A DNA stretch of 64,000 nt. Origin: Ailanthus altissimus (taxonomy: Eukaryota; Streptophyta; Magnoliopsida; Sapindales; Simaroubaceae). Made by a program: the position numbers and the translations under genes. Under the pieces are notes generated by a model. It saw only the letters and a program-made list of their open reading frames with translations. It was not told the DNA's origin and made no database searches. Positions within the stretch are counted from its first letter, which is position 1, and each line of letters opens with the position of its first letter. The stretch covers positions 11,488,001-11,552,000 of the forward strand of contig OX327712.1 in the NCBI GenBank assembly GCA_946807835.1. Direction: 5' to 3'. Positions 10,231 through 21,590 of this stretch are shown here, piece by piece.

Positions 10231-13000
10231 TGTAATATCCAATCCCTATTAGTAGTATTGGCGCCTAGATTTCGGTATAGAACAAATAAGACATCGTAGG
10301 GTTACTCGATTTTAACCCTATTAGAAATATTTTTTTTATAGTGCACGTGAGAGATATTAGACCTAATTTGGTAATTTCACACTCGATCGGTGCGCCGGAC
10401 GACCCTAAAATATTTTTAGAATTTTTCTCTATTGGCTTGGAAAAGAAAATTCTAATTTACTATATGAATGTTTATTTAAGGGTTATGTATGGAACAAGCC
10501 TTTGTTGAGAAACATAATCCATATATTAAAGAATGGACCAATTAGAAGAAATCTCATGGATTGCCAAGTTGGAAGTTCTAGTTAGTTCTTTGAACTATTC
10601 TAACTAAATAGTTACAAATGAACTAATTACATAATTAGTTTTTAACTAATGGCAAATTAGAAGTTTTAAGTAAGTTGAAGGGCAAAATGGTAAATTGAGG
10701 TAACACTATAAATAGGTTGGAAGTGTGTAGAATTTTGAAAATGATCAAAAGCAAACACTTAGAACAAAAGAGAGAAAATTCGAGCTTGGAAAGGGGGGCT
10801 GCTACAGTGACCTTTCAAGTTTTGTTTTCATGAATTTTCATGTGTAATCAAGCCAAATTAAGGTTACAAACCAATCCCTAAGCTCAATTGAAGTCTCTAT
10901 TAGAGGGAATTCAAGAAAAAGATGTAAGAAAAGCATCTTTTATGAGTTTGATAAGTGAGAATTCAAGAATGTGTTAATTGATGTTCTTATGTGTATTCTT
11001 GGCTTAGATTGAGTTGAATTCTAGTTTGGAGCTCGAATGAGTCATCAATTTGAAGAAATTGGCAAGGTGAGAATTAGGGTTTTTGGTGATTTTGTTGTAG
11101 AGATTTCAATTGATTGTAATTAGGGCTTTAAAATGAAATTAGCATGATTTTGTTGTAATTAGAACAAGAAATTGAGAAAAGGAATGTGTTGGAACCTAGG
11201 GTGAAATTCTGCCACTTTAGGGAAGTTAGGAATTGAGTGGTGTTTTGATTGAATTGTTGTGTATAAATGATGCATATTGTGAATTGAATGTATATGGTTG
11301 ATGAAAAAACCCAGAAATGAAGAAAATGGGACATAATTGTCCATGTTGGAAAGGTAAAGGGCAAGTATGTCCAATCAAATTATAAGGTGTTCAATAATTT
11401 TCAGGGCGCCGGATGGTGAGTTAGTTTCGATTATGGCTCCGTAACTAAAATCGGGAAGTAGTTTACATCCGGGCTTTGTATGCCGATTAGGGCATTTAGT
11501 AGTTAAATGAGATTCTAGTGTTCGATTTGGTTCTAAATGCCATTTATGGCGTGTAGGTGAGGATAACCGAGAGCGTTAACGGGAGCAGGAATCGGGAGCG
11601 AAATTGAGCGTGGAGCGGTTGTGAGTGGAAATCTGTTATTTCTTTTACTTTTCGGTTATTATGTTTCCGCACAATGACTATGTATGTTTTATGAGCTTTC
11701 GATGCATAAACATGATTTATAATCTTGATATATTCATAGACATGCTTTTACATGATCGATTTGTGAAACAGTTTTAAAATTTATGCATTTGTTTTAAGGC
11801 CATTGGTACCCTCAGATTATAGTGGTGATGATTGTATTAGACCCGGTCGGTATATCCCGTGCACATGGGCAGGTCTTGGGGGTGTGTCACTAACTCTGGG
11901 AAGTCGGGATGTCGAGTCATGTGAGTCGCTCTATGTGTACGGGATATTGTCTCGCTATATACATGCGATGTAGGATTCCGCTGCGTAGCCAGTGAGATGT
12001 CTTGAGATGTCACTGTGGGTGCTGCTAGTTGAGGTGCCCCGTGACCTACTCACGTATGCGGTGCTAGTTGAGTCGTTGCGTGGGTATAGAGTTTTAGGGT
12101 TACCATTGGTACAGTTTAGAAAGAAAATGGCCGAGCGAGGATTTTACTAGTTTTTGATTTACCGATAGCATTTATGCATTTATATGCACACAGCAGTTAT
12201 TATGTTATACAGATTCTGAATATAGTTTTTCAAAGATGTAGATAAAACCTGCTCGGCAAAATTTCATTAGCATATGATATTAGAAACCGTTTTACAATTT
12301 TACATCCGTTTTAGAAGCATAATTTCTGCATGTACTTTAGAAATTGCTATCTTTGTATAATATTCTTGTAATTGAATTCTCATTTACACTCACTGAGCTC
12401 CTTTAGCTCACTCGTTTTATGTTTTATGTTTTAAACCCCTTTCCCAGGTGTAGGTCTCGGAACGCAAGCTGCTGATTCTCCTATCGCCGAGTAGTGGGCC
12501 GAATCCAAAGATAATTTTTGTACATGTAAATGTGCTAATAGTACTCTTTACTTTATGCATAATAGTTGTAGGCATGTATATTTGTAAGTATGTGTTGGAT
12601 CAAGAAGAATAGATTTTCAGTTTATGATGATCGTTTTTTCTTTTTATGATTATGCTTATTTTGTGATTTAACGAAATAATTGAGTTGTGTTGGATTTGAT
12701 TTGAAAAGGATCGGAGGTCTGAATTGGTAGAATTGAGATGTGTTGGAATTAGAAGTGAAATTTCTTTGCAGGTTTATATGGATTTTCTGAAAAACAGGGG
12801 AAACTCTGTCCGTTTGTTTTTAAAGCTAAGATGTCGTTTCATGTATATTACTAGATCTTCTTAGTAGTAACAAGAATTAAAAAGGGGTTCGCCTCGCGGA
12901 ATTTCTTAACATACCCAGTTAAGTTCGGAGGAACTTCCGTCGAGGTGCCTAGCAGGGCCGCTGGGATCTATAGTAGAGGATCTCGGGTCGGGTCCTGTCA
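10231..13000 (+). mobile_element. Solo LTR, gypsy-type, 2,770 bp
   Basis: The LTR runs from TGTAATATCC to GGTCCTGTCA and is flanked on both sides by the 5-bp direct repeat TGTCA (10,226-10,230 and 13,001-13,005). That is the mark of an integrase-made insertion. No coding sequence or second LTR lies inside, so it is a solo LTR left by LTR-LTR recombination. CTATAAATAG at 10,706-10,715 is a likely promoter. The 3' part has the CACTGAGCTC...TTTAGCTCACTCG and CCCAGGTGTAGG words common in plant chromovirus-type gypsy LTRs. It inserted just beyond the copia 3' LTR. Confidence 0.8.
10706..10715 (+). promoter_or_regulatory. TATA box of the solo LTR
   Basis: CTATAAATAG lies about 475 bp into the LTR, followed by purine-rich sequence. 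It is the best TATA match in this LTR and sets its sense as the plus strand. Confidence 0.5.
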
Positions 13001-13005
13001 TGTCA

Positions 13006-14706
13006 TCCCTACTTTTGATGATTTCTTAAGTCTGAGATGATGTCCATGACTTTTCAAAGTCTCGATATCATCTTTTTATACAATAAAACTACAGGAAAAA
13101 AAATTGGTTAAAATCATTTACATCAATATTTGTTACATAAATTATGTCTTTAAAATCTTAATGGCCAATGTCAACTAATTTGTTTATCAAAATAAGCATC
13201 TTATCGAGTAATGATTTACTAACAAAGTAATACTATAATCTATATGAATCTCGGTAAATAGTCACAACCAATCATATAATTATCAAGCATATATCATAAA
13301 TGGGTATAATATCGCAACCCAAAAAAATAAACTATCGTGATTAATTCTGTAATAGTAAGTACATAATCATTCTAAACTATGGTCTCATTATTACACAATA
13401 ATTGTATAAAGAAGAACAAAATTAGATGTAAAAAATGAGGTTAAATTATTAAAATTAAAAAATTATGGGACCAATGTTTGGGAGGTATTATATGTAATCT
13501 TTTAACTTTTAGAGTCTGAATTTCTTGTAAACAGACTAAAATTCTCTTGTCTTATATATGGAACTTAGCCATCAATTTTTTTATTTATTTTAAACTTGAA
13601 CATCATAATACTAAAAACACTTAGAGACTCGTAGAGAGAATCGAATATAATTTTTTAATTAAAATATATTATATTTCTAAAGCAAATATGAGATTATTAT
13701 GTCTTTCTTGTACTCTTAGAACTTTTTGTACTATTTTATTTAAATAAACTCATGTTGATTTAATAGTTAGATGAAATTCCTTTGTTATTTTAGCAAATGT
13801 ACGAGTATGAAACGCAGGTATATTATTATACAAGTATTTTAAAATAAATGCATTATGTAATGTAGATTAGATACAGATTTTTTTTTTTTCTAAACGTGTA
13901 AAAACAGTAGAGAAACCCCAAGAAAAACTTGTACGACATGTCAAGCAAAAAATATTGTGCGACATGCCACATATAGTATTTATCACGTAGCACATTGTGC
14001 AAGGATTGCCTCGCGCGATGGCACCTCTCTAGTTTCCAGATTTCATGTTTTTTAATCTAATTTTTGTATTCTCTTGCTTTTTGCTTTTGTTATAAGTACT
14101 ATAGAGATACAACCACTCATGGTATGCTTTGGGGAAAGTTGGAGAGTTCAAGTTATGGTTAAGAAAGATATTAGTTAACAAAGAGTCGGAATCTTAGTTC
14201 TAGGTATGTGAATTATCAATAGCTTCATAATACTGTTTGTTATGTAATTTGAGTTAATTTTGATCAATACAATGTGACTATGAGAATCTCTGTGCCTACA
14301 ATGATAATGATAGTTAAACTATTGAAAATTCAAAATAATCAAGATGTAACTGTTAATCTTAAATACCCTATAAAGTGATTGCATAAACTCCTTTATAGAA
14401 CTAATAATCTTTTTATAACCACTCCATGTTAATAAGTGATAGTAAGTAAATTAGTAGCATAATTTCCAACTATAACCACAATTGACTATTCATATTTCTC
14501 AATGAGATACAATGTTAACCTAACCCATGCTCACTATGACAATCAGATAAATGTGGATACCTATAATGATGGTAATACAGATGATGATAGAAAAATAAAT
14601 AGATTGAATGATATACAAGAGGGCGGCTAAGGCTACTTCTTTAATAATTTTGACAATAAGACTAAGGATGTGTATGATTCGCATACAAGAAAAAGAAAAA
14701 TAGTTT
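13006..14706. other. Non-coding stretch upstream of the Mutator-like gene
   Basis: AT-rich with no gene recognised. A slightly GC-richer patch at 13,893-14,040 repeats the words TGTACGACATG and TGTGCGACATGCCAC. It could be the 5' end or terminal inverted repeat of the Mutator-like element that follows, but I found no matching inverted copy with confidence. Confidence 0.35.
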
Positions 14707-16404
14707 GTGATGTATACCCCACATTTGGATAGGCAGGACAACAAGGTTAAACTATATAACCCATTTCAATTTTCCCCCTCGGATGCCTTCTTCGAACTCG
14801 AATCATCGATTAGGGCATCGTGTTTAGGAATGGACAAAGTTATTGTTAGGCTGTTTTCTAACAAGAATGCACTACATAATATTCTTAGCCAACTTGCGCT
14901 TAATAGTAATTGAAGCTTCAAAGTTTCTATGTCTACAAAAGTTCAATTTAAGGCAAATATAATGGTGAAATATGCAAGCTGCGAATTTGTGCATTATTAA
15001 CATATGCTTGAAAATACTTCATCATGCAATAAATCAACAAAAATTCATATATCAGTTATATTGATTATGTGATGGTTATTGTTAAGTCAAGAGTTGAATT
15101 GTTATTACAATGATTAAAAAAAATAAATTCACAATCTCAATAGAATTATAGACCAAAAGATATCTAAGCTTATGTGAGCAAGGAATTTGGTAAGAATTTA
15201 ATATACATGACTTCTAACTAAACTAAAGAGCATACCTGATATTCACGAGAATTTATTAAAATTACTTCAAACATATTGTTATGTAGTTGAAAATGAAGAC
15301 CGACGCACTATGACTCATTTAAAGATAAATGATAATAAACACTTCTTGTACTTTTTTTTTTGTGATGGGAACTTATAGTCAGGGTTTTTACTTTTTCATC
15401 AAACTAATGATTACTATTAATGGTAATTCTTGAAAAGCTCATATCTTGGTTCTATATTTATGGTAGTTTATGAAGATAGAAACAATTAGATATTTTCATT
15501 GGCATGGGACATTTTTTATTTTGAAAATGATGCATCTTAAGGAATGGTTTATAGAAAAATTACAAGGAGTAATCATTTATATTAGTAATATAATCTTTGT
15601 GTTAGATCGACATGTTAGCATTAAGAATGCTATTCATAAAGTGTTTCTTATGCCTACTATGGGTTGTGTATGTATAACTTAAAAGGAAATTTAATCCAAA
15701 AATGGAAGCTAGCAACAGGAAAAAGGAAATATGGATTCCTATTGGCATATTTTGATGATGCAAAGGTGTATTGCATCTTTGATTTTTAGAACTAAATGAA
15801 TAACATGCGAGAGATTAATATCAAGGCAACAAAGAATTTTGATGAGAAATTTGGTTGCACCAAGTAAGCCAGATCAATGGGCATATTGAGGAGATATGAG
15901 ATCATAACCACTAATATTAATAAAAATATTAATGCAATTGTAAAAGAGGTGTGCTCCCTACTGTAGTTGCTACAGTAATTGAATGGATACAAAAGTTAAT
16001 GCAAATTTAGTTTTATAATACAAATAGGCTGCAAAAACTATAAGATCTTATTTGACCACTTGGATAAACAATAAGGTTTGGAAGCATACTAAAATATTTA
16101 TAAAAATGTCAATTCATTCAGTTGACAACTTAAAATATTTTTGTGAAGGATGAGAGTAGGAATGGTACATAGCCACGAATACATGCAATTGAAGGAAGTT
16201 TAACTTTAGCCAACTATCGTGTATCCACGTTATTGCCATATGCAGATATGTTAGGTTATAGTTTTTTAGATCTTTATTCTACTTATAACAAGTCCTATAA
16301 TTTAATGGTTGCATATGCCGAAGTAGCCAATCTCTTTGGCCATCTGTTAGATTTGATAGTTTCATTGCAATGTGAGGAATCATCAAAGAATGCATATAGT
16401 CAAT

Positions 16405-17840
16405 TGATAAAGGCAAATTTGTCATATATTTTTTCATGTTTTTATTATTGATATTTTATGATTTTATGAGAATAGATGGCTATTTATGTGTATTATTATT
16501 ATTTATAGGGACTTGAATGAAATTTAAAGAAAGAACGCAAAAGGAGCGAAAACAGGGACTAAAATGCAAAGTTTTCAAGATTATGAGTCCAGCGCCCCCG
16601 CGCCACAAGTATTGTCGCCCCAGTGCTAGAATAGTGATCGAAATAAGAAATACGACCTGTTGAAGTCGCATCCGGCGCCCCAGCGCTATACAGTCACCGC
16701 GCCAGCAACACCACAGCGCCCCAGCGCTATCATCACACCGCTCCAGCGTTACAGGCTTTTTCACACAGCGCCCCAGCGACAGAAGCATATCGCCCCAGCG
16801 GTAGCACGAGTCCTAATCCGACGAGAATTGAGATTTTCAAGCTCAAATCAATCCCTATAAAAAGCCACTCGTTCCCAGCCTTCAAGGATCAATCTAAGAC
16901 GACCCAAGAGCACCAAGAATATAGAGCACGAGTCTTGGAGAGCAATAGGAGCTTAATTGAAGCAACTTTAGAGAGAGATACAAGACGTTCTTCGGCATCA
17001 AGAGTTTCTAGGCAGCGCAATTAAGAGCAATTCGACGTCTATATCGGTTTGCTAATAATTGTATCATGATTTATAATTATTTTTACTGCTGTTCTCTTGT
17101 AGCCATGAGCTAAACTTGTTTTCTAGAGTTAATATTTGAACTCAATATGTGCGCTTAAATTGCCATATCTTTTGGTATTTAATAAACTTAGTCATTTATT
17201 ATTTAAATTACTTGTGTTTAATACTTCAATATATCTGGCCAATATATGGTGAATGAATTGATAATATTATTGATAAACTTGGAAGAGGAATCATAATATT
17301 TAGACCTAGGTAATTTGATGCATGATTGTAGAGTAACATTCAATGTTGCATATGCAAGTTTCAATTTAGGATAGGAATATACCTAATTGGCATGTATGAT
17401 CGATAAGACCTAATCTTAATGAATCTTAATTTATTACAAGTACCATAGGAATATAGGTATTTGGTAAACTAAGATATACTTGCATGACCTTGGAAGAGGC
17501 TTGTGAATACATTAGTGTCTTGATCAATAATAAAGACTAAGTGAGTTAAATATTAGAGGATTAATCATTAGAAATATATTGAGGGATAATATTAATCCTA
17601 GGTTTTCTCTACGTTGCTATCTTCACATCTCATTGCATTGTGTTTTTACTTTTATATTTTCTACATTCATTCTTGGATTTTTATTTTTCTGAATAATTAT
17701 TAGAAAGACATAATTTTAGTAATTGGTTAATAAGAAGAAATTATCCCTGTGGGTTCGACATCCGACTAATTAGTCTCTTTATTACTTGCATACGATAGTG
17801 TATACTTGCACTTAATTTATGATATAGAAATATCGCATCA
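16405..17840 (+). mobile_element. Solo LTR, 1,436 bp, inside the MULE transposase
   Basis: The LTR runs from TGATAAAGGC to TATCGCATCA with the target duplication TCAAT on both sides (16,400-16,404 and 17,841-17,845). Removing it restores the transposase frame. CTATAAAAA at 16,855-16,863 is a likely TATA box. The U3 part (about 16,590-16,800) holds repeated GCGCCCCAGCGCTA words. Near the 3' end is TTATCCCTGTGGGTTCGAC, a word typical of the U5 end of plant LTRs with GGCGCCGTTGCC-type downstream sites. No internal coding sequence remains. Confidence 0.85.
16590..16800 (+). repeat. GC-rich GCGCCCCAGCGCTA repeats in LTR U3
   Basis: About six to eight imperfect copies of a 10-14 bp word (GCGCCCCAGCGCTA, CGCCCCAGTGCTAG, CGCTCCAGCGTTAC and similar) lie just upstream of the LTR TATA box. 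The open frames through this block on both strands (for example 16,480-16,788 on minus and 16,660-16,860 on plus) are by-products of its base composition. Confidence 0.7.
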
Positions 17841-17969
17841 TCAATGCAAACAATATGGACAAGGTGGCAAACTTGTTGGAATCCTGTCGAATTACCAAGC
17901 AAATGATATTGCCTTGAATTTTTTTAGTGTTCTTAGTTTTTTTTTTTTTTTTTATATAATCAATTAGAT

Positions 17970-18075
17970 ATGTAGATGTATGTTACAAGAAATCATTTGG
18001 ACATATGGATATTTGTCACATATAATCATTTGAACATATAGATGTTTATTACAGATAATCATTTGGACATGTGGA
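17970..18075 (+). repeat. Three 33-bp tandem repeats
   Basis: The core AATCATTTGGACATATGGAT recurs at 17,991, 18,024 and 18,057, an exact 33-bp period, separated by GATGT-TATTACAGAT-like sequence. It sits just 3' of the MULE transposase and could be the element's subterminal region. Confidence 0.7.
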
Positions 18076-18499
18076 TGATTATTTAATATATTTCGTTTTG
18101 TAGATGTAGTTTATGGTCATATATTTTTGATATGTTCTTGCTTTATCCTATGTAATGCAAAAATATTAATGATTGATTGTTATATATTATCAAATTGGTT
18201 ACAACTATAATATATTATATTAAAAATATTGCAAAAACTCAATAATATTTCCCACATACTTTAGATATTACCAAATCTACAAATTTCAACAAAAAAAAAT
18301 ACATTTTCATAATACTTAGCTTCCACAACAAAACTTCTTAAAGGCGATTTTTCAATACAATCATCATATATCATAAAAATTAAGCATTATTTTTTTTATA
18401 AAATCATCAATGAAAATTTAATGGATTTCTTAATCGATGAAGCAATTGCCATCTTCTGCTTTAAAAATAATTCACTCTCAAGCCTAAACTCAAATATGT

Positions 18500-19010
18500 A
18501 TTTACAAATAAAAGTCCCAAAATCACCATTCTAAACCATTTTGTTGAGTCATTTCTTCCTTCATTCGAACTAGTCCAAACGGTGACATTTAATGTCACAT
18601 CGCTCCTATGAAAAAATTAAGTACAATAAAGATTTACAATAGCATCATTGTGCACACAAGTTTCAAATGAGCCTTAAAAACTCTGTCATCATAACCTTTA
18701 ATACTTGAGCCTTTATGTAATGACTGATCAACCCACCAAATCAACCTCAATCATAATTCATTACTCTCTACAGTAATTGACTGGGATATACACTTAAAGG
18801 AAAAAAAAATTGAAATTATTTTATCTATACCTAACAATTGTAGTATAATAGTAACATATATACCTTATCAGCATTGATCCACTGTTTACCACCATAAAAG
18901 TACTTTTTATTCCTAGTAACATATTAAAGTATATCAGAGTTTTAATTAATGATCCATAAATCATGGGATAATTGTATATAAATTTGGTTAAAGGCCTCAT
19001 GTCATCCATA
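18500..19010 (-). pseudogene. Ulp1 (C48) protease-like fragment, probably the MULE's second gene
   Basis: On the minus strand MDDMRPLTKFIYN opens at 19,009. After a one-base frame change the frame reads GIKKYFYGGKQWINADKVY (about 18,915-18,855). Further on is IMIEVDLVG (about 18,760-18,730), preceded by a TGAATT where HWI would be expected. The layout, a (K/R)-W-x-x-x-D-x-V-Y strand followed by HW-(V/I)-x-x-x-VDL, is that of Ulp1-like SUMO proteases. Plant MULEs are known to carry such a gene convergent to the transposase (Kaonashi/KI-MULE and cucumber CUMULE types). Here it also faces the transposase. The catalytic His is degenerate, and I did not locate the Asp or the Q/DCG motif. Identification is tentative. 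Confidence 0.45.
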
Positions 19011-21390
19011 GAAATTCAATTAAATAGATTATGCAAAGTTTAAAAATAAACAATGCCTTTAAATTACATGATTGAAATAATTACTTACACTAAAACATAA
19101 ATCTGCAATTATACGTCGTTGGATTAATACCTAAAGGTATTTGCACTAACTCAGATAAATCAATTGTAGATACTCATTGATATAATAAAATGTAAAAAAA
19201 AATAATGTTGAACCAATTTGTTAATTTTCTACTATAAAAAACAACAATCTCCTTATAAGATCGACAATCCAATATTGCAGTAATGTTTGAAACCATGTAG
19301 TGTGCATCACTAACAGGAAAATTAACAAGTCCAATTCCTTACAAAGTCACGCCTTATATCCTGCTTGAAGTGTCATGTCATAGGTGCATCCGATCCATGC
19401 CAACCTTTGTCTCCCAACATATTAGAAGAAAACAATCTAACTATTATGTTATTTCATTCTATTTCCTGGTATGAGGATTCATAAAAAGTATATACATAAC
19501 CAACATAAATCTATATTCGCATCCAAATATGTTCGCACTCTTAGGTGCCTCTGGTAATACTTACACATTACCATCTCCAACTACAATGCTTTGCTAGAAA
19601 TCATTTTCTTTATTCAAATCAATCTTCATTTGGCTTTTAGGATTATTAACATCACCAATACATACCTGTTTGCGGAAACTAAACAAAAGGTGCATATATT
19701 TAAAAAAAATAAGTTTACAAAAATTTGACAATTGGATATAAAAATTAAAAATTAAGCATTTTTTCATACGTTATTTTCATACATCCCCATACCGAATATA
19801 GATTATTATAATAATTATCTAATAATTTTAATCTCTTATATCAACTCTTCTCTATCATATGTTTACATTTGTCACGGCTCATTATATGCTTGTCACATCT
19901 CTTTTATTATTGATTTAAGCTCGTTATGAAAATCATCAAACTTTCTACAATAATAATCATTTGGATACATCAATGATATGTATTATTCAAATTATGTCTA
20001 AGTAAATAATGTTAAGTAAGCATTTTACTCAATTATCATTAATAAAGGAATTTTGTACCAAATATTTCAGATCTTTATCTAGATCTGAAATATCTCAATT
20101 AGCCAATAGACTCAATTTTAATGTCATTCTTGGGCTCAATGACATGGCCATGGACAATATAATCATTAAACTACTTCATTTGTTCTACAAACTCTTCTTC
20201 CTTTTCATTATCTTATCGAGATAACTTTCGTTTTACATCCAACTTCTATATAATGTAACAAACTAAATGAGCTTACACTACAACTATTGTTAATTTTTAT
20301 TCATGTCCTAAAACTTTAATTATTAGAAGTAACTTACATTGTCCGTATTAAAGACATTTGACATAAGATATTCATGTACTAAATTCTTCTTAAACTTCCA
20401 CTTAAGCAAACGAAGGACCGTGAATGGGGTTTCTCGAGTATATATATCCCCACACAATGGAATTAGTTTACAAATCTATCCCTAAAATAAAATTTCTAAG
20501 AATTTACTATAAATAATGTTATATACAAACCATAAATTTAATCCTCTTAATTAATATTATTCATGTTAAAATTAATTACACACCTAAAAGGCATAAAAAA
20601 AATCCACATAAATTGTGTTATTCCATCTTATGTGTCAAATCTTTTGTGAAAGAATCTTTGCATTTTTGGCTCTTTCCATTTAATGCTTTTCTCATTGAAT
20701 TGAGAGTCGACTCACATGAAACGTTATCTTAAAAATATTTATTAATTCTTTCAAATTATTTGAAGTACAAATTTATCTATATAACTTCATTCATTATGAT
20801 TTAATAGCACATGATAAATAAAACAGAACAATGATGCGTGCATCGTCATCATTAATTTGTTTGAAGTCATATTCTACAAACAATTAATCAAATTCCTCCA
20901 ACAACCATAGTTTTGAATAATATGATATTGTCACTGAAAAATGATTTACAACTAAAATTTTCAATTTTTTAAAAACTGTATTTTTCTTGTAATTAAAAAA
21001 AATTAAAATATACTAGTATATTAAAAAAATATTATAATAACAACTACCTTGCAACAACATAATAGAAAATATTAAAAATGAAAAAATACAATATATTTAG
21101 ACCATAAAACAACTAAATTATTAACATAATAAAAAAATAAAATTTTAAATTGGGAATATACACAAATATAATAAAACCATACAAAATTAGAAAATATTAT
21201 TGAAAAAATATGTAAAAAAATTTATATTGCAAACTAAAAAAGAAATTTCTACTAAAAAATCACAATAAAGGAATAACAATAACAATAAAACAAAATTTTC
21301 AAAATGAACAATTATAATAAATTACATAACTTCTCGTAACAACATTAAATTAAACTTAACATAATAATAATTACATTAAAAATTAATTAA
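19011..21390. other. AT-rich stretch with possible further minus-strand remnants
   Basis: No intact gene. A minus-strand frame at about 20,450-20,340 (GDIYTRETPFTVLRLLKWKF...) is open and protein-like but I do not recognise it. It may be an upstream exon of the Ulp1-like gene. A 12-bp perfect palindrome with an 8-bp loop lies at 20,062-20,093. From 20,950 to 21,390 the sequence is almost pure A/T. Confidence 0.35.
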
Positions 21391-21397
21391 TATAATT

Positions 21398-21590
21398 AAA
21401 ACAAATTAGGCGCACAAGTGGGAATTCCGTTGCACAATTTCCAGTGCAATTGCTGCTTTGCGTGGGGATTGCAGCTACGCAATTTATAGCACAATTCCAA
21501 GTTGCGCTGCGCAACTTGTAGGGCAACATAGCTGCACGCACCTCGTGTGGCAGTTTGGTCGTGCATACCGTCGCGCAACTCCCATTTTTT
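21398..21590. other. GC-rich patch with CGCAACT words and a perfect hairpin
   Basis: About 190 bp are much richer in G+C than both flanks and repeat GCGCAACT, GCACAATT and TACGCAATTT-like words. At 21,498-21,518 CAAGTTGCG-CTG-CGCAACTTG is a perfect 9-bp inverted repeat with a 3-bp loop. Short open frames on both strands are composition artefacts. It may be the far end of the Ulp1-carrying MULE; no family match was recognised. Confidence 0.4.

Larger units (their letters stand above)
14707..17930 (+). pseudogene. Mutator-like (MULE) transposase, decayed and split by an LTR
   Basis: Plus-strand frames follow the MuDR-type transposase. An N-terminal region reads LFSNKNALHNILSQLALNSN (about 14,850-14,910). 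A degenerate first catalytic region, CDGN (15,361), stands where VDGT is expected. The piece ending FENDAS..EWFIEKLQGVI (15,500-15,580) is next, and SDRH-like VLDRHVSIKNAIHKVF with the second catalytic Asp lies at 15,600-15,650. CIT-(Y/H)LKGNL, then RSMGI...NINAIVKE (15,870-15,950) and MVAYAEVANLFGHL (16,305-16,350) follow. Downstream of an inserted LTR, 17,846-17,930 continues as CKQYGQGG, the start of a CCHC knuckle. Frameshifts and stops make it non-functional. Joining across the insertion gives NAYSQCKQYGQGG, which supports one original gene. It would bind element ends and cut DNA in the nucleus. Confidence 0.75.

Noticed and set aside
14520..14744. A 74-codon minus-strand hydrophobic frame
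   Set aside because: Its hydrophobic reading comes from AT-rich sequence antisense to the start of the MULE gene. It has no family resemblance.
16480..16860. Overlapping open frames on both strands in GC-rich DNA
   Set aside because: They run through the GCGCCCCAGCGCTA repeats of a solo LTR. Low stop density comes from GC content.
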